Below, in pieces: positions 7,255 through 16,708 of a stretch of 64,000 nucleotides of DNA. Below the pieces are notes generated by a model. That model had not been told where the DNA came from and did no database searches. It saw only the letters and a program-made list of their open reading frames with translations. Source of the DNA: Clostridium scatologenes (GTDB lineage Bacteria; Bacillota; Clostridia; Clostridiales; Clostridiaceae); assembly GCF_000968375.1 (NCBI RefSeq), contig NZ_CP009933.1, forward strand, positions 2,914,001-2,978,000, read 5' to 3'. Made by a program: the position numbers and the translations under genes. Each line of letters opens with the position of its first letter. Position 1 is the stretch's first letter.

Positions 7255-8595
7255 TTATTTTAAGTTAATTTCAGTTAATTCCTTTATAGTTTCATCATAA
7301 TTTCCAAAAGCCAAAACACTTTTTCCATTCTTAACATCTTTTTTAGGTACAGAAACTTTATAACTATTGTTTCCAAGTTCATCTAATTTAATTGTACTAT
7401 AAGCTTCATTATCACTTTCACTTTTTCCCTTATTATATAAAGATATTCCACCTGAAAAAACTCCATATTGCTGTATAGATAGATCCTTTGTTTGTAAAAT
7501 AACTTCATAATAGTTATCTTTTTCTTGAATTTTAGTAACTTTCACTTCTTTATTTGCTCCAATAGATATTGTTTTTGGAACTGTATCATTTAATTCTAAA
7601 TAACTTCTATGTTTTATTTTATTTGGTGAAAAATATCCTATTTTGCTTTCTATTACTCTTATTTTTGATATTTTTTGTTTTTTATCTGCCTTAAAAAAAC
7701 TTGTAACAATTTTATTCATTCCTTTTTTTGTAATTCCACCCATATCAACACCTTGAAGTTCATTGCCTTTATCATCTAATATTGAAAAGTAATATTTATC
7801 CGGCTTATAATGAGTGTGTTCAACGTTAAGTCTTACATAAGCTGAAGTTTGGGTTAATGAAAGTATTTTAGCTCTATCCCAGCCTACTGTTATAATTTTA
7901 TCTATTTTCTTTATATTTAAATTTTTAGCAAGTTGATTTTTATCAATTCTAAGATTGAAATTCCATTTTCCATTATACCCATGTATTTGAGTAATATTAA
8001 TCTCCACATTAAACTTATCTGGAATATTTTTTTCTCCAACGATAGGATATACTTCTGTAACTCTCACAGTATCATTATTTATCTTTTCTGGTATTATAGC
8101 TCCAGCTTCAAATGGTTTTCCATCTATACTTAATTTTTGTTTCTCATTAAAACAATCTTTTTCAGAAACTTCTATTCCTTTTTCTTCATAAATAATATAT
8201 AAAGCTGCTCCGTCATAAGCTATTTCCTTTAATGTTACTGAAATATTATTATCCTTTATTGTTTGTTCTATATTTGTAGAATTATTCTGTATGTTTTTAA
8301 GATTATCAAAATGATTAAATTGTTCGTAATCCCTATTAAAAATAGAATTTTTACCAATTATTTTATTAATTACAGGAATTTCTTCCGCTAATGCTGGAAA
8401 AGCTGACCCAATTCCTAATATTGATATTATAACTACAACAGCTGCCACAATTACTTTTTTTATGTTATTTTTCTTATTTCTATTATTCAAATTCATCAAT
8501 ACTTCATCAACACCTAGAGAAATTTTCTCCGGCACTTCTATATTTTCATTTTTATTAAGATATTCTTTTAACTTTATATCAAATTCATTTTCCAT
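7255..8595 (-). CDS. DUF4179 membrane protein, probable anti-sigma factor
   Basis: This 446-residue protein has a short cytoplasmic N terminus of about 45 residues, one membrane segment (VIVAAVVVIISILGIG) and a large outer domain starting with the FPALAEEIPVIN sequence typical of DUF4179 proteins. Such proteins are encoded directly after ECF sigma factors and are thought to hold the sigma factor at the membrane. Here the start lies one base after the sigma-factor stop codon, so the pair is translationally coupled. No zinc-binding HxxxCxxC anti-sigma motif is visible in the N terminus, so the binding mode must differ from classic ZAS proteins. The inducing signal is unknown. Confidence 0.75.
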   Translation of the reverse strand: MENEFDIKLKEYLNKNENIEVPEKISLGVDEVLMNLNNRNKKNNIKKVIVAAVVVIISILGIGSAFPALAEEIPVINKIIGKNSIFNRDYEQFNHFDNLKNIQNNSTNIEQTIKDNNISVTLKEIAYDGAALYIIYEEKGIEVSEKDCFNEKQKLSIDGKPFEAGAIIPEKINNDTVRVTEVYPIVGEKNIPDKFNVEINITQIHGYNGKWNFNLRIDKNQLAKNLNIKKIDKIITVGWDRAKILSLTQTSAYVRLNVEHTHYKPDKYYFSILDDKGNELQGVDMGGITKKGMNKIVTSFFKADKKQKISKIRVIESKIGYFSPNKIKHRSYLELNDTVPKTISIGANKEVKVTKIQEKDNYYEVILQTKDLSIQQYGVFSGGISLYNKGKSESDNEAYSTIKLDELGNNSYKVSVPKKDVKNGKSVLAFGNYDETIKELTEINLK

Positions 8596-8596
8596 A

Positions 8597-9115
8597 CTAA
8601 ATTATACTCCTTTTATCATCTTCTAATAATTCTTTAAGATAACTTCTTGCCCTGGATAACCTTGATTTCACTGTTCCTTCAGGTATTTTTAAACTCTCAC
8701 CTATATCTTTTATACTCATATCTTCAAAATAGTACAACATCACAAGTATTTTTAGTTCATCCTCCAGCTTTTCCACAGCACTCTTCACTTCTATTTTTTC
8801 AGTAATATTATCTTCTTCATCTTCTGTAAAAACTTCTGAATAGGAAACAATCTTTTTCCTTTTAGCTATTAAGGAATTACACCTATTTATCAAAATTTTT
8901 ATAAACCATGTTTTAAAATATTGCTCTTTCTCTAATTTTTTAATATTTTCATAAGCCTTTAAAATTGTATCCTGTATACAATCTAAAGCATCATCATCAT
9001 TTTTCACCATGGCTTTACTAACCCTGTATAAATCTTTTTCATAAGCTTTTATTAGTTTTGAAAAAGCATTTCCATCTCCTTTTTTTGCTTTCCTAATTAA
9101 TATTATATATTCCAT
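8597..9115 (-). CDS. ECF-type RNA polymerase sigma factor
   Basis: The 172-residue protein has region 2 (residues about 15-80, with DDDALDCIQDTILKAY and KTWFIKILINRC) and region 4 (about 110-165, with MSIKDIGESLKIPEGTVKSRLSRAR as the helix-turn-helix). Region 3 is absent, as in ECF factors. The ATG follows GGAGG with good spacing. It forms an operon with the DUF4179 gene one base downstream, its likely anti-sigma partner. Target promoters cannot be named from this window. Confidence 0.88.
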   Translation of the reverse strand: MEYIILIRKAKKGDGNAFSKLIKAYEKDLYRVSKAMVKNDDDALDCIQDTILKAYENIKKLEKEQYFKTWFIKILINRCNSLIAKRKKIVSYSEVFTEDEEDNITEKIEVKSAVEKLEDELKILVMLYYFEDMSIKDIGESLKIPEGTVKSRLSRARSYLKELLEDDKRSII

Positions 9116-9390
9116 TACTTACCTCCATGTTTCAAGTAGCATGCTATCTTAAAATTCACCTATTAGACTCACCACAATCTTAATTGGTTCTCTTTAATAT
9201 AAAAAAATTTTTATCTCATTTCTACCAGACTAGTCTAACAATTCTTTGATAATTAAAATTGCCAGTATGGTATATATTTAAAAATCTTAAATTTCAACAT
9301 ACATTATATAATAAAAATTCCTTATAATGCCCATACTATTTTGGAATATAAAAAAGAAGGATGGTGAAAAACCTGCATAGCAGGGAAATT

Positions 9391-9873
9391 ATGGATGTAT
9401 GCAAATTAGACAATGAAAAATTAAAAGAACTCTCCTCCTATATAGATAATTTAGAAGAAAAGGAAGGTTCTCTTATAAATGTTCTTCACAAGGCACAAGC
9501 CATATTTGGATATCTTCCTGAAGAATTACAAATATTTATTGCCAACAAGCTTGATATTACTGCTGCCAAAGTATTTGGTGTAGTCACTTTTTATTCATAC
9601 TTCACTATGGAACCTAGAGGTAAGCACGTAATAAGCATATGTATGGGTACTGCCTGCTTTGTAAAGGGAGCAGAAAAGGTTTTAGAAGAATTTAGGAAGC
9701 AACTCAAAGTAAAAGATGGATTCTCCACAGAAGATGGACTATTCACCATAGATATTTTAAGATGTGTTGGTGCTTGCGGTCTTGCACCAGTAGTTGTAAT
9801 TGATGGAATGGTTTATGGAAAAGTAAAGGTTGAAGATGTTGAAGGAATATTAAGTCAATATACTGTAGATTAA
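9391..9873 (+). CDS. hydC: [FeFe]-hydrogenase subunit HydC (NuoE-like [2Fe-2S] protein)
   Basis: The protein of about 160 residues belongs to the 24-kDa NADH-dehydrogenase subunit family. It contains the CMGTACFVKG and CVGACGLAP motifs that supply the four Cys of a [2Fe-2S] cluster, and the FGYLPEE and VFGVVTFYSYF segments typical of NuoE/HydC. I chose the ATG preceded by AGGG at six bases. An ATG 30 bases upstream is in frame but directly abuts its AAGAAGG and has no spacer. It heads a hydC-hydB-hydA operon. In the complex it forms part of the NAD(H) module that couples to the hydrogenase. Confidence 0.85.
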   Translation: MDVCKLDNEKLKELSSYIDNLEEKEGSLINVLHKAQAIFGYLPEELQIFIANKLDITAAKVFGVVTFYSYFTMEPRGKHVISICMGTACFVKGAEKVLEEFRKQLKVKDGFSTEDGLFTIDILRCVGACGLAPVVVIDGMVYGKVKVEDVEGILSQYTVD

Positions 9874-9903
9874 AATATTAAAACTTGATGTGGAGGTAAA
9901 TAT

Positions 9904-11784
9904 ATGGATAAAATTAAATCCTTTGAAGAACTAACAGCTTTACGGGAAAAATTCAAAACTAAAGTTGAAAATCGTACCATTGAAAATGCAGATAAAAATA
10001 TAAAAAAGAGCATACTTGTATGTGGTGGAACAGGGTGTCATGCTTCAAAAAGTTTAGATGTAATCAAAACATTAGAAAAGGAAATCAAAAATGCAGGTTT
10101 AGAAAATGAAGTTAATGTTGTTTCCACAGGCTGCTTTGGATTTTGTGAAAAAGGTCCTATCGTTAAAGTTGTACCTGATAATGTTTTTTACGTTGAAGTC
10201 ACTGCTGAAAAAGCAAAGTTAATTGTATATGAACATATTTCAAAAAACATAATCGTTGATGAATTATTATATAAAGAGCCATCTTCAAACAATAAAATAT
10301 CTAAACAAAGAGATATTCCATTTTATAAAAAACAAAAAAGAATTGCTCTTAGAAACTGTGGTCTTATAAACCCCGAAGATATTACTGAATACATAGCAAT
10401 GAATGGTTATGAAGCTTTAGGTAAAGTTTTAACACAAATGACTCCTGATAGTGTAATTGATGAAATAAAGAAAAGTGGCCTTAGAGGCCGTGGTGGTGGT
10501 GGATTTCCTACAGGCATAAAATGGGAAATGACCAAAAAATCCAACTCTGATACAAAATTTATAATTTGCAATGCTGATGAAGGTGATCCTGGTGCTTTTA
10601 TGGATAGAAGTATCTTAGAAGGAGATCCTAACTCTGTACTTGAAGCTATGGCTATTGCAGGTTACTGTATAGGTGCAAATAAAGGCTACATTTATATTAG
10701 AGCTGAATATCCTCTTGCAATAGGCAGATTAAGAATTGCCATAAAACAAGCTTATGATTTAGGTTTATTAGGTGACAATATTTTTGGCACTAATTTTTCC
10801 TTTCATATTGATTTAAAATATGGTGCTGGAGCTTTCATATGTGGTGAAGAAACTGCACTTATAAATTCCATAGAAGGTGGTCGTGGTGAGCCTACTGTAA
10901 AACCTCCTTTCCCTTCTCAGATAGGATTGTGGAAAAAGCCTACTAATATAAATAATGTAGAAACTTTAGCAAATATTTGTCCTATTATATTAAAGGGTTC
11001 TGAATGGTTTAGTTCTATAGGAACTGAAAAAAGTAAAGGTACTAAAGTTTTTGCATTGGCAGGTAAAATTAATAATGTTGGTCTCGTAGAAGTACCTATG
11101 GGAATAACTTTAAGAGAAATAATATTTGATTTGGGTGGAGGTATTCGAGGCGGCAAAAAATTTAAGGCCGTTCAAACTGGTGGACCTTCTGGAGGATGTA
11201 TTCCTGCTGATCACTTGGATATTCCTATTGATTATGAAAGTCTTACTGAAATAGGGTCAATGATGGGTTCTGGCGGAATGATAGTAATGGATGAAGACGA
11301 CTGCATGGTAAATATATCAAAATTTTATCTTCAATTTAGTGTAGATGAATCCTGTGGAAGATGTACTGCTTGCAGAATTGGAAATAAGAGACTTCTAGAA
11401 ATTTTAGAGGATATCACTAAAGGAAAAGGTACCATGGAACATCTTGAAGGACTAAAAGATTTATCCTATGTAATAAAGGATTCATCTCTATGCGGCCTTG
11501 GCCAAACATCACCTAATCCAATTATAAGTACAATGAAATTTTTCTGGGATGAATATGTAGCTCATGTAAAAGATAAACGCTGTCCTGCCGGAGTTTGCAC
11601 TGCACTTTTAAAATACAATATAGATCCAGAAAAATGTATTGGATGTACAGCTTGCACAAGGGTGTGTCCTACAGAAGCTATTTCTGGTGCAGTTAAGAAA
11701 ACTCATGTAATAAATAAAGAAAAATGTATAAATTGTGGTGGCTGCAGTACTGTTTGTAAGTTTTCTGCTATTACAAAGCAATAA
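9904..11784 (+). CDS. hydB: [FeFe]-hydrogenase subunit HydB (NuoF-like, FMN/NAD-binding)
   Basis: This 626-residue protein has the full HydB layout: an N-terminal thioredoxin-like [2Fe-2S] domain (CGGTGCHAS...CFGFC, residues 35-100), the NuoF core with the FMN/NAD glycine-rich loop GLRGRGGGGFPTG (about 196-208), a [4Fe-4S] site CGRCTACRIG, and a C-terminal pair of ferredoxin clusters (CIGCTACTRVCP and CINCGGCSTVC). HydB is the NAD(H) entry point and proposed bifurcation site in trimeric hydrogenases that use NADH plus reduced ferredoxin to make H2, or run in reverse. It follows hydC by 30 bases and precedes hydA by 26. Confidence 0.93.
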   Translation: MDKIKSFEELTALREKFKTKVENRTIENADKNIKKSILVCGGTGCHASKSLDVIKTLEKEIKNAGLENEVNVVSTGCFGFCEKGPIVKVVPDNVFYVEVTAEKAKLIVYEHISKNIIVDELLYKEPSSNNKISKQRDIPFYKKQKRIALRNCGLINPEDITEYIAMNGYEALGKVLTQMTPDSVIDEIKKSGLRGRGGGGFPTGIKWEMTKKSNSDTKFIICNADEGDPGAFMDRSILEGDPNSVLEAMAIAGYCIGANKGYIYIRAEYPLAIGRLRIAIKQAYDLGLLGDNIFGTNFSFHIDLKYGAGAFICGEETALINSIEGGRGEPTVKPPFPSQIGLWKKPTNINNVETLANICPIILKGSEWFSSIGTEKSKGTKVFALAGKINNVGLVEVPMGITLREIIFDLGGGIRGGKKFKAVQTGGPSGGCIPADHLDIPIDYESLTEIGSMMGSGGMIVMDEDDCMVNISKFYLQFSVDESCGRCTACRIGNKRLLEILEDITKGKGTMEHLEGLKDLSYVIKDSSLCGLGQTSPNPIISTMKFFWDEYVAHVKDKRCPAGVCTALLKYNIDPEKCIGCTACTRVCPTEAISGAVKKTHVINKEKCINCGGCSTVCKFSAITKQ

Positions 11785-11810
11785 TAACTTTAAGAAAGGA
11801 GTTTGTAAAA

Positions 11811-13553
11811 ATGAAAATGGTAAATTTAACTATAAATGATGAAAAAGTATCAGTACCAGAGGGCACTACAATTTTAGATGCTGCAAAAAAAATAAATATA
11901 AACATACCTACTCTTTGCTACCTTGATCTTCACGATATAAAAATGGTAAATAGAACTTCTTCCTGTAGAGTTTGTCTTGTTGAAGTTGAAGGAAGACGTA
12001 ACCTTGCACCTTCTTGCTCTACTGAAGCTTTTGAAGGCATGATTGTTAGAACCAATAGCCCTAGAGCAATAAAAGCAAGGCGTACTATGGTAGAACTTTT
12101 ATTATCAGACCATCCTACTGACTGTCTTGTCTGTGAAAAGAATACACAATGTCAACTTCAATTAATTGCTGCTGAATTAGGTATAAGAAAAATAAAATAT
12201 AAGGGTGCTATGTCCAATTATAAAAAAGATTCCTCCAGTGGCGCTATATATAGAAACCTGGATAAATGTATAATGTGCAGACGATGTGAAACTATGTGCA
12301 ATGAAGTTCAAACCTGCCAAGTTTACTCTGCAGTAGATAGAGGCTTCGAAACTGTAATATCTCCTGCATTTGGTCGTCCTATGCTTGATACACAGTGTAC
12401 ATTTTGTGGTCAATGCGTATCTGTATGCCCAACTGCAGCTTTAACTGAAGTCAGTAATGTAGCTAAAGTGTGGGAAGTACTAGCTGACCCTGATAAATAT
12501 GTAGTAGTTCAAACTGCCCCCGCTATAAGAGTTGCTTTAGGAGAAAAATTTGGAATGGAGCCTGGAACCATTGTAACTGGCAAAATGGTTGCAGCATTAA
12601 GAAGATTAGGTTTTGATAAGGTATGTGATACAGACTTTGCAGCAGATGTAACTATTTTAGAAGAAGCCCATGAATTTATAGATAGACTTCAAAATGGAGG
12701 AAGGCTTCCAATACTTACAAGCTGCTGCCCTAGCTGGGTTAAATTTATAGAACATCAATTTCCTGATCTTTTAGATATACCTTCAACTTGTAAGTCCCCA
12801 CATATAATGTTTGGCACTTTAGCTAAAACATATATGGCAGAAAAATTAAATATTGATCCATCTAAAATTGTAGTAGTTTCAATTATGCCATGTATTGCAA
12901 AAAAATATGAAATAAGCAGACCAGAACTTGAACATGAAGGCCAAAAAAATGTTGATCTTGTAGTTACTACAAGAGAGCTTGCAGACATGATAATGGAAGC
13001 AGGAATAGATTTTAATAAACTTCCTGATGAAGATTTTGATAATCCACTTGGAGAATCCACAGGTGCCTCTGTAATATTTGGAACTACTGGTGGTGTAATT
13101 GAGGCAGCTCTTAGAACTGCTTACGAATGGATTACTGGAGAAACTCTAAAAGAAGTAGAATTTCATAGTGTAAGAGGCCTTGATGGACTTAAAGAAGCTA
13201 GTATTAATATTGATGGTAAAGATATAAACATCGGTGTAGCTCACGGTCTTGGTAACGCAAGAAAACTTCTTGAGGAAATAGAATCTGGGAAATCAAAATA
13301 TCATGCTATAGAAATAATGGCCTGCCCTGGAGGATGTATTGACGGCGGAGGTCAACCATATCACTTTGGAGATTTAGATATTGTAAAGAAAAGAATGGAA
13401 GCTATATATAGAGAGGATAGAAATAAACCTCTAAGAAAATCTCATGAGAATCCTGAAGTTCAAGCTCTATATAAAGAATTTATTGGAGAAGTAGGCGGTA
13501 AAAAAGCTCATGACCTTCTTCATACTCACTATACAAAAAGACAAAAGTTATAG
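11811..13553 (+). CDS. hydA: [FeFe]-hydrogenase catalytic subunit HydA
   Basis: The 580-residue enzyme has an N-terminal plant-type [2Fe-2S] domain (SCRVCLVE), the His-ligated [4Fe-4S] segment (HPTDCLVCEKNTQC), two ferredoxin clusters (CIMCRRCETMC and CTFCGQCVSVCP) and the three H-cluster motifs TSCCPSWVKF, MPCIAKKYE and MACPGGCIDGGGQP. It therefore carries the H2-evolving H-cluster and the full electron relay. The ATG follows AAAGGAG; a second ATG lies two codons later. With HydB and HydC it should form a soluble trimeric, probably electron-bifurcating hydrogenase that disposes of fermentation electrons. H-cluster maturases HydE/F/G are not in the window. Confidence 0.95.
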   Translation: MKMVNLTINDEKVSVPEGTTILDAAKKININIPTLCYLDLHDIKMVNRTSSCRVCLVEVEGRRNLAPSCSTEAFEGMIVRTNSPRAIKARRTMVELLLSDHPTDCLVCEKNTQCQLQLIAAELGIRKIKYKGAMSNYKKDSSSGAIYRNLDKCIMCRRCETMCNEVQTCQVYSAVDRGFETVISPAFGRPMLDTQCTFCGQCVSVCPTAALTEVSNVAKVWEVLADPDKYVVVQTAPAIRVALGEKFGMEPGTIVTGKMVAALRRLGFDKVCDTDFAADVTILEEAHEFIDRLQNGGRLPILTSCCPSWVKFIEHQFPDLLDIPSTCKSPHIMFGTLAKTYMAEKLNIDPSKIVVVSIMPCIAKKYEISRPELEHEGQKNVDLVVTTRELADMIMEAGIDFNKLPDEDFDNPLGESTGASVIFGTTGGVIEAALRTAYEWITGETLKEVEFHSVRGLDGLKEASINIDGKDINIGVAHGLGNARKLLEEIESGKSKYHAIEIMACPGGCIDGGGQPYHFGDLDIVKKRMEAIYREDRNKPLRKSHENPEVQALYKEFIGEVGGKKAHDLLHTHYTKRQKL

Positions 13554-13609
13554 TTTATATGCTATTTAAACTTAAAAGCTATAAATATTTTATAATTTAT
13601 AATGTAAAA

Positions 13610-13646
13610 TTGACAGTTGAGGAAAAAAACATCCTTCAACTGTCAA
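13610..13646. repeat. Hairpin repeat with TTGACAGTTGA core
   Basis: TTGACAGTTGAGGA and TCCTTCAACTGTCAA form a stem of about 14 pairs with one bulge around an A-rich loop. It follows hydA and may end that operon, though no T run follows. It shares the TTGACAG start and overall size with the hairpin at 6451-6518. The rest of the space up to the transpeptidase gene is AT-rich with no gene that I can support. Confidence 0.55.
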
Positions 13647-13836
13647 CTATTAATTGCCAATAATGAATTTTTATACATAAACATAAATGGTGTATCCTTT
13701 CGTGTGACCCTCACACTCTAAATTTTATTATGTTTTTCCTTATATCACTTCAGCGAATTATGGTCAATTTAAATTTAATATAGTACAATTTATTAAATTT
13801 TTTATTATATTTTATGCTTTTTTGTGGATTATATCT

Positions 13837-13842
13837 TATAAT
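13837..13842 (+). promoter_or_regulatory. Possible -10 element for the transpeptidase gene
   Basis: TATAAT lies in TTATAATAG, with no good -35 at the right distance. It may belong to an alternative (sporulation) sigma factor or be chance. If used, transcription would start about ten bases before the upstream ATG at 13859, leaving that ATG nearly leaderless and favouring the internal start with the strong ribosome site. Confidence 0.35.
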
Positions 13843-13900
13843 AGTTTTATAACATTATATGATTGCTAAAAAGCCATCATTGAAAAAGGAGGTAACCATT

Positions 13901-15706
13901 CTGGTACAAAAGAGAAAAAACAACTCATCTAAAAAATCATTTTTTATACTAGTTATGCTAATTTTTATATTTTTAGGTTTAATAGGAAGACTTTTTTATA
14001 TCATGCATATTAAGTCTCCAGTCTATAAAGCCAAAGCTTTAGATCAATGGACAAAGGATTATGAAATTCCTGCCAGAAGAGGTAGAATACTAGATCGTAA
14101 TGGTATGGAAATAGCTGTGAGCATGAATGCCTATAGAGTTGATCTTGATATGGTTACATTAAGAGAAACTTTAATAAATAAAAAAATTACAATGGATCAA
14201 CTCGCTGAAAAGTTATCACCTATACTAAATGTAACCACTGATAAAATATCTGCTATTTTAAACAGAACTTTACCTAATGGAAAACCAATACAATCTGCTA
14301 TTCTAGCTAGAGGTGTTGATAAACCTCAAGTAGATAAAATAAAGGAATTAAATATAAGAGGTCTTATTATATCTTCTGATTCAAAAAGATATTATCCAAA
14401 TAATAATTTTTTAGCTGGAGTACTCGGTTATGTAAATTTAGAAGGCAATGGTGTTTCTGGTGTAGAACTAAACTATAATAAGGAGTTATCAGGAACTCCT
14501 GGACGCACTACCTTTGAAGGAGATAGAAATACATCTCAATTGCCATATGGTAATTCAGATTATAAGGCTCCTGTTAATGGTAAAGATGTTGTTTTAACTA
14601 TTGATGAGAACATTCAATCCATAGCAGAAAAAGCTGCTCAAAAGGCTCTAACTGATAACAAAGCTAAATCAGTTACCATAACTGTGATGGATCCTAAAAC
14701 TGGTGAAATATTAGCCATGGTAAACAAACCAGATTTTGATCCAAACAATCCAGGAAAAGATTCAAAAGGAAATCCTGTAAAATCCGTAGAGGATGCTGTA
14801 AAAAACATTGCTGTACAAAGTGCTTTTGAACCTGGTTCTATATTTAAGGTAATTACTTCCTATGCAGCAATGAAAGAAAATGTAGCAAATGAAAATAGTT
14901 CATTTTACTGTAATGGCAGTGTAAAAGTGGATAAGCATCCTATTAACTGCTGGGATTTAAATGGTCATGGAGCAGAAAGTTTTGTTGACATAATCAAGAA
15001 TTCCTGTAATGTAGGATTCGTCCAATTAGGACTTCAGTTAGGAAAAGGACGTTTAGGATACTATGTTTCTTTATTTGGGTTTGGTCAAAAAACAGGTATT
15101 GATTTACCTGGAGAGTCTACTGGTATAGTTAAGAATCCTGAAAAATTAACTAATGTTGACTTGGCTACTTTAGCTTTTGGACAAGGTCTTTCAGTTACTG
15201 CCGTCCAATATTTAGCTGCTTTTAATTCTGTAGCAAATGGTGGTACTTGGATAAAGCCTCATATTATGAAGCAAATAACTCATTCAGATGAAAATAATAA
15301 TCCGATAGTAGATAAAACCTTTACTGACCTTGGTAAAAAATCAATTCTTGATTCTAATACTGCTGCTACTTTAAGAACTTATTTAGAAAAAGTAGTAAGT
15401 GAACGTAGTGGAGTTGGACATAATGCTTTTATTGAAGGCTATCATATTGCAGGTAAAACTGGAACTGCTCAAAAAGCAAATCCAAAGGGCGGTGGATACG
15501 AAACTGATAAGTATTTTTCTTCTTTTGCTGGTATGGCACCTGTAGATGATCCTAAAATTACTTTACTAGTTTCAGTAGATGAACCTGATCCATCAAACTA
15601 TTATGGCAGTCAAGTATCTGCACCAGTAGCTAAAGATCTTTTTAGCCAAATATTTAATTATATGATAATGAAAGGTCAATTATCACTGGATAAACCTGCT
15701 AACTAG
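13901..15706 (+). CDS. Penicillin-binding transpeptidase, SpoVD/FtsI type, apparent CTG start
   Basis: This class B penicillin-binding protein of about 601 residues has one N-terminal membrane anchor, a dimerisation domain (PARRGRILDRNG motif) and a transpeptidase domain with the active-site tetrad FEPGSIFK, the SCN triad and KTGTAQK. It cross-links peptidoglycan on the outer face of the membrane. No PASTA repeats follow, so it is closer to a division or spore-cortex transpeptidase of minimal form than to full SpoVD. The reading frame is open from an ATG at 13859, but AAAGGAGGT at 13885-13893 lies inside that extension, eight bases before an in-frame CTG and five before an ATT. I take CTG as the start. 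The gene stands alone. Confidence 0.8.
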   Translation: MVQKRKNNSSKKSFFILVMLIFIFLGLIGRLFYIMHIKSPVYKAKALDQWTKDYEIPARRGRILDRNGMEIAVSMNAYRVDLDMVTLRETLINKKITMDQLAEKLSPILNVTTDKISAILNRTLPNGKPIQSAILARGVDKPQVDKIKELNIRGLIISSDSKRYYPNNNFLAGVLGYVNLEGNGVSGVELNYNKELSGTPGRTTFEGDRNTSQLPYGNSDYKAPVNGKDVVLTIDENIQSIAEKAAQKALTDNKAKSVTITVMDPKTGEILAMVNKPDFDPNNPGKDSKGNPVKSVEDAVKNIAVQSAFEPGSIFKVITSYAAMKENVANENSSFYCNGSVKVDKHPINCWDLNGHGAESFVDIIKNSCNVGFVQLGLQLGKGRLGYYVSLFGFGQKTGIDLPGESTGIVKNPEKLTNVDLATLAFGQGLSVTAVQYLAAFNSVANGGTWIKPHIMKQITHSDENNNPIVDKTFTDLGKKSILDSNTAATLRTYLEKVVSERSGVGHNAFIEGYHIAGKTGTAQKANPKGGGYETDKYFSSFAGMAPVDDPKITLLVSVDEPDPSNYYGSQVSAPVAKDLFSQIFNYMIMKGQLSLDKPAN

Positions 15707-15714
15707 TATATAAA

Positions 15715-15764
15715 AAGGGACTATTCTTAATATCACATAAAATGTGTTTATAAGATAGTCCCTT
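15715..15764 (+). terminator. Intrinsic terminator after the transpeptidase gene
   Basis: AAGGGACTA and TAGTCCCTT form the base of a stem, continued by TTCTTA and TAAGA. It sits in the narrow space between the transpeptidase stop and the convergent lipoprotein gene and can serve both. Confidence 0.7.
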
Positions 15765-15793
15765 AATATTTAAGTTAAATTCCAAATGAAATT

Positions 15794-16435
15794 TTATTTT
15801 TGACCAGAAACTAATTTAGCTACATCTGAAAAGAATTTACTTTCATTTTCTGGTAACCAAACTTTATCCTTTACCACAAATTTAAAAGTTTTTTCTTTAG
15901 CTTCTGATGGTTTGGTATTTTTTAATTCTGTTATTAAATTTTTGACAAAAGAATCTGTTAATTTTGTTTTAAGCTCTTTTTCATCTGTTATTCCTGAATT
16001 TTCAAATTCAGCAATAGCAGCCTTTGCAGCTTTCATAGAAATTGCTTCTAAATCAAAATAAGTTGATTTCAATTTTACATCAGCAGTTTTGTCATTTTGC
16101 GAAGCAACTTGTGCAGTTACTGTAACCTTTTTAAAGTCATCCATAATAGCATTGTAAATTGCATTCACCTGTGCATCTGTAATATTTAATCCTTGAGTTG
16201 TAAAAGTGCTTTTTATTTCTTTAAGAAACCCATTTTTTTCAGCCTTTACAGCATCATTAATTTCATTTTGAGATACTCCAATTTTTGATACACCACTTTG
16301 ATCTCCTTTAATAGCAAATTCAACCAAAGTTTTCGCAGTTTCATCAGGACCTACCTTAGGCTTACATCCCATTAGCATTAAAGGAATCATTAGCAAACTC
16401 ATGCATATTGCTAAATTTCTTTTTAAGTTTTTCAT
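15794..16435 (-). CDS. DUF5105-type secreted lipoprotein
   Basis: The 213-residue protein starts with a typical lipoprotein signal peptide and lipobox (LMLMGC, Cys24), so it should be anchored to the outer face of the membrane. The remainder is a helical and beta domain with the GPDETAKTLVEFAIKGD start typical of DUF5105 proteins in clostridia, which have no assigned function. It is a single gene, convergent with the transpeptidase and divergent from the YyaC-like gene. The ATG is preceded by a GGGGGTA purine stretch. Confidence 0.7.
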   Translation of the reverse strand: MKNLKRNLAICMSLLMIPLMLMGCKPKVGPDETAKTLVEFAIKGDQSGVSKIGVSQNEINDAVKAEKNGFLKEIKSTFTTQGLNITDAQVNAIYNAIMDDFKKVTVTAQVASQNDKTADVKLKSTYFDLEAISMKAAKAAIAEFENSGITDEKELKTKLTDSFVKNLITELKNTKPSEAKEKTFKFVVKDKVWLPENESKFFSDVAKLVSGQK

Positions 16436-16708
16436 ATTTACCCCCTGTAAATTATATATATTTTATTGCTATGTGAATATACCACATAATGTATATTTCG
16501 TCAATATTTTCTCAAACTTTACACATTTTTATGTAAATTTTATCATTATTTTCAGTATTAGATTTAATTTTAATCATTTATATATTAAAATACATTAAAA
16601 TAGTACTCTTGTATGTTAATATATGTATAATTTACTCATTAATAACTTAATTATTATAGGGAACAATAATTATAAATTTTAAACATTTACTATGCAAAGG
16701 TGATATTT

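Noticed and set aside
13680..13790. Possible sixth copy of the RNA element (TATCC-TTTCGTGTGACC, later AGCG-TTATGGTC)
   Set aside because: Only short scattered matches; no closing GATAA strand and no TGGTA-C-AT end, so chance similarity in AT-rich DNA is more likely.
16401..16598. 65-codon plus-strand frame spanning the lipoprotein start region
   Set aside because: No ribosome site, low-complexity Phe/Ile-rich translation, and overlap with the lipoprotein gene start.
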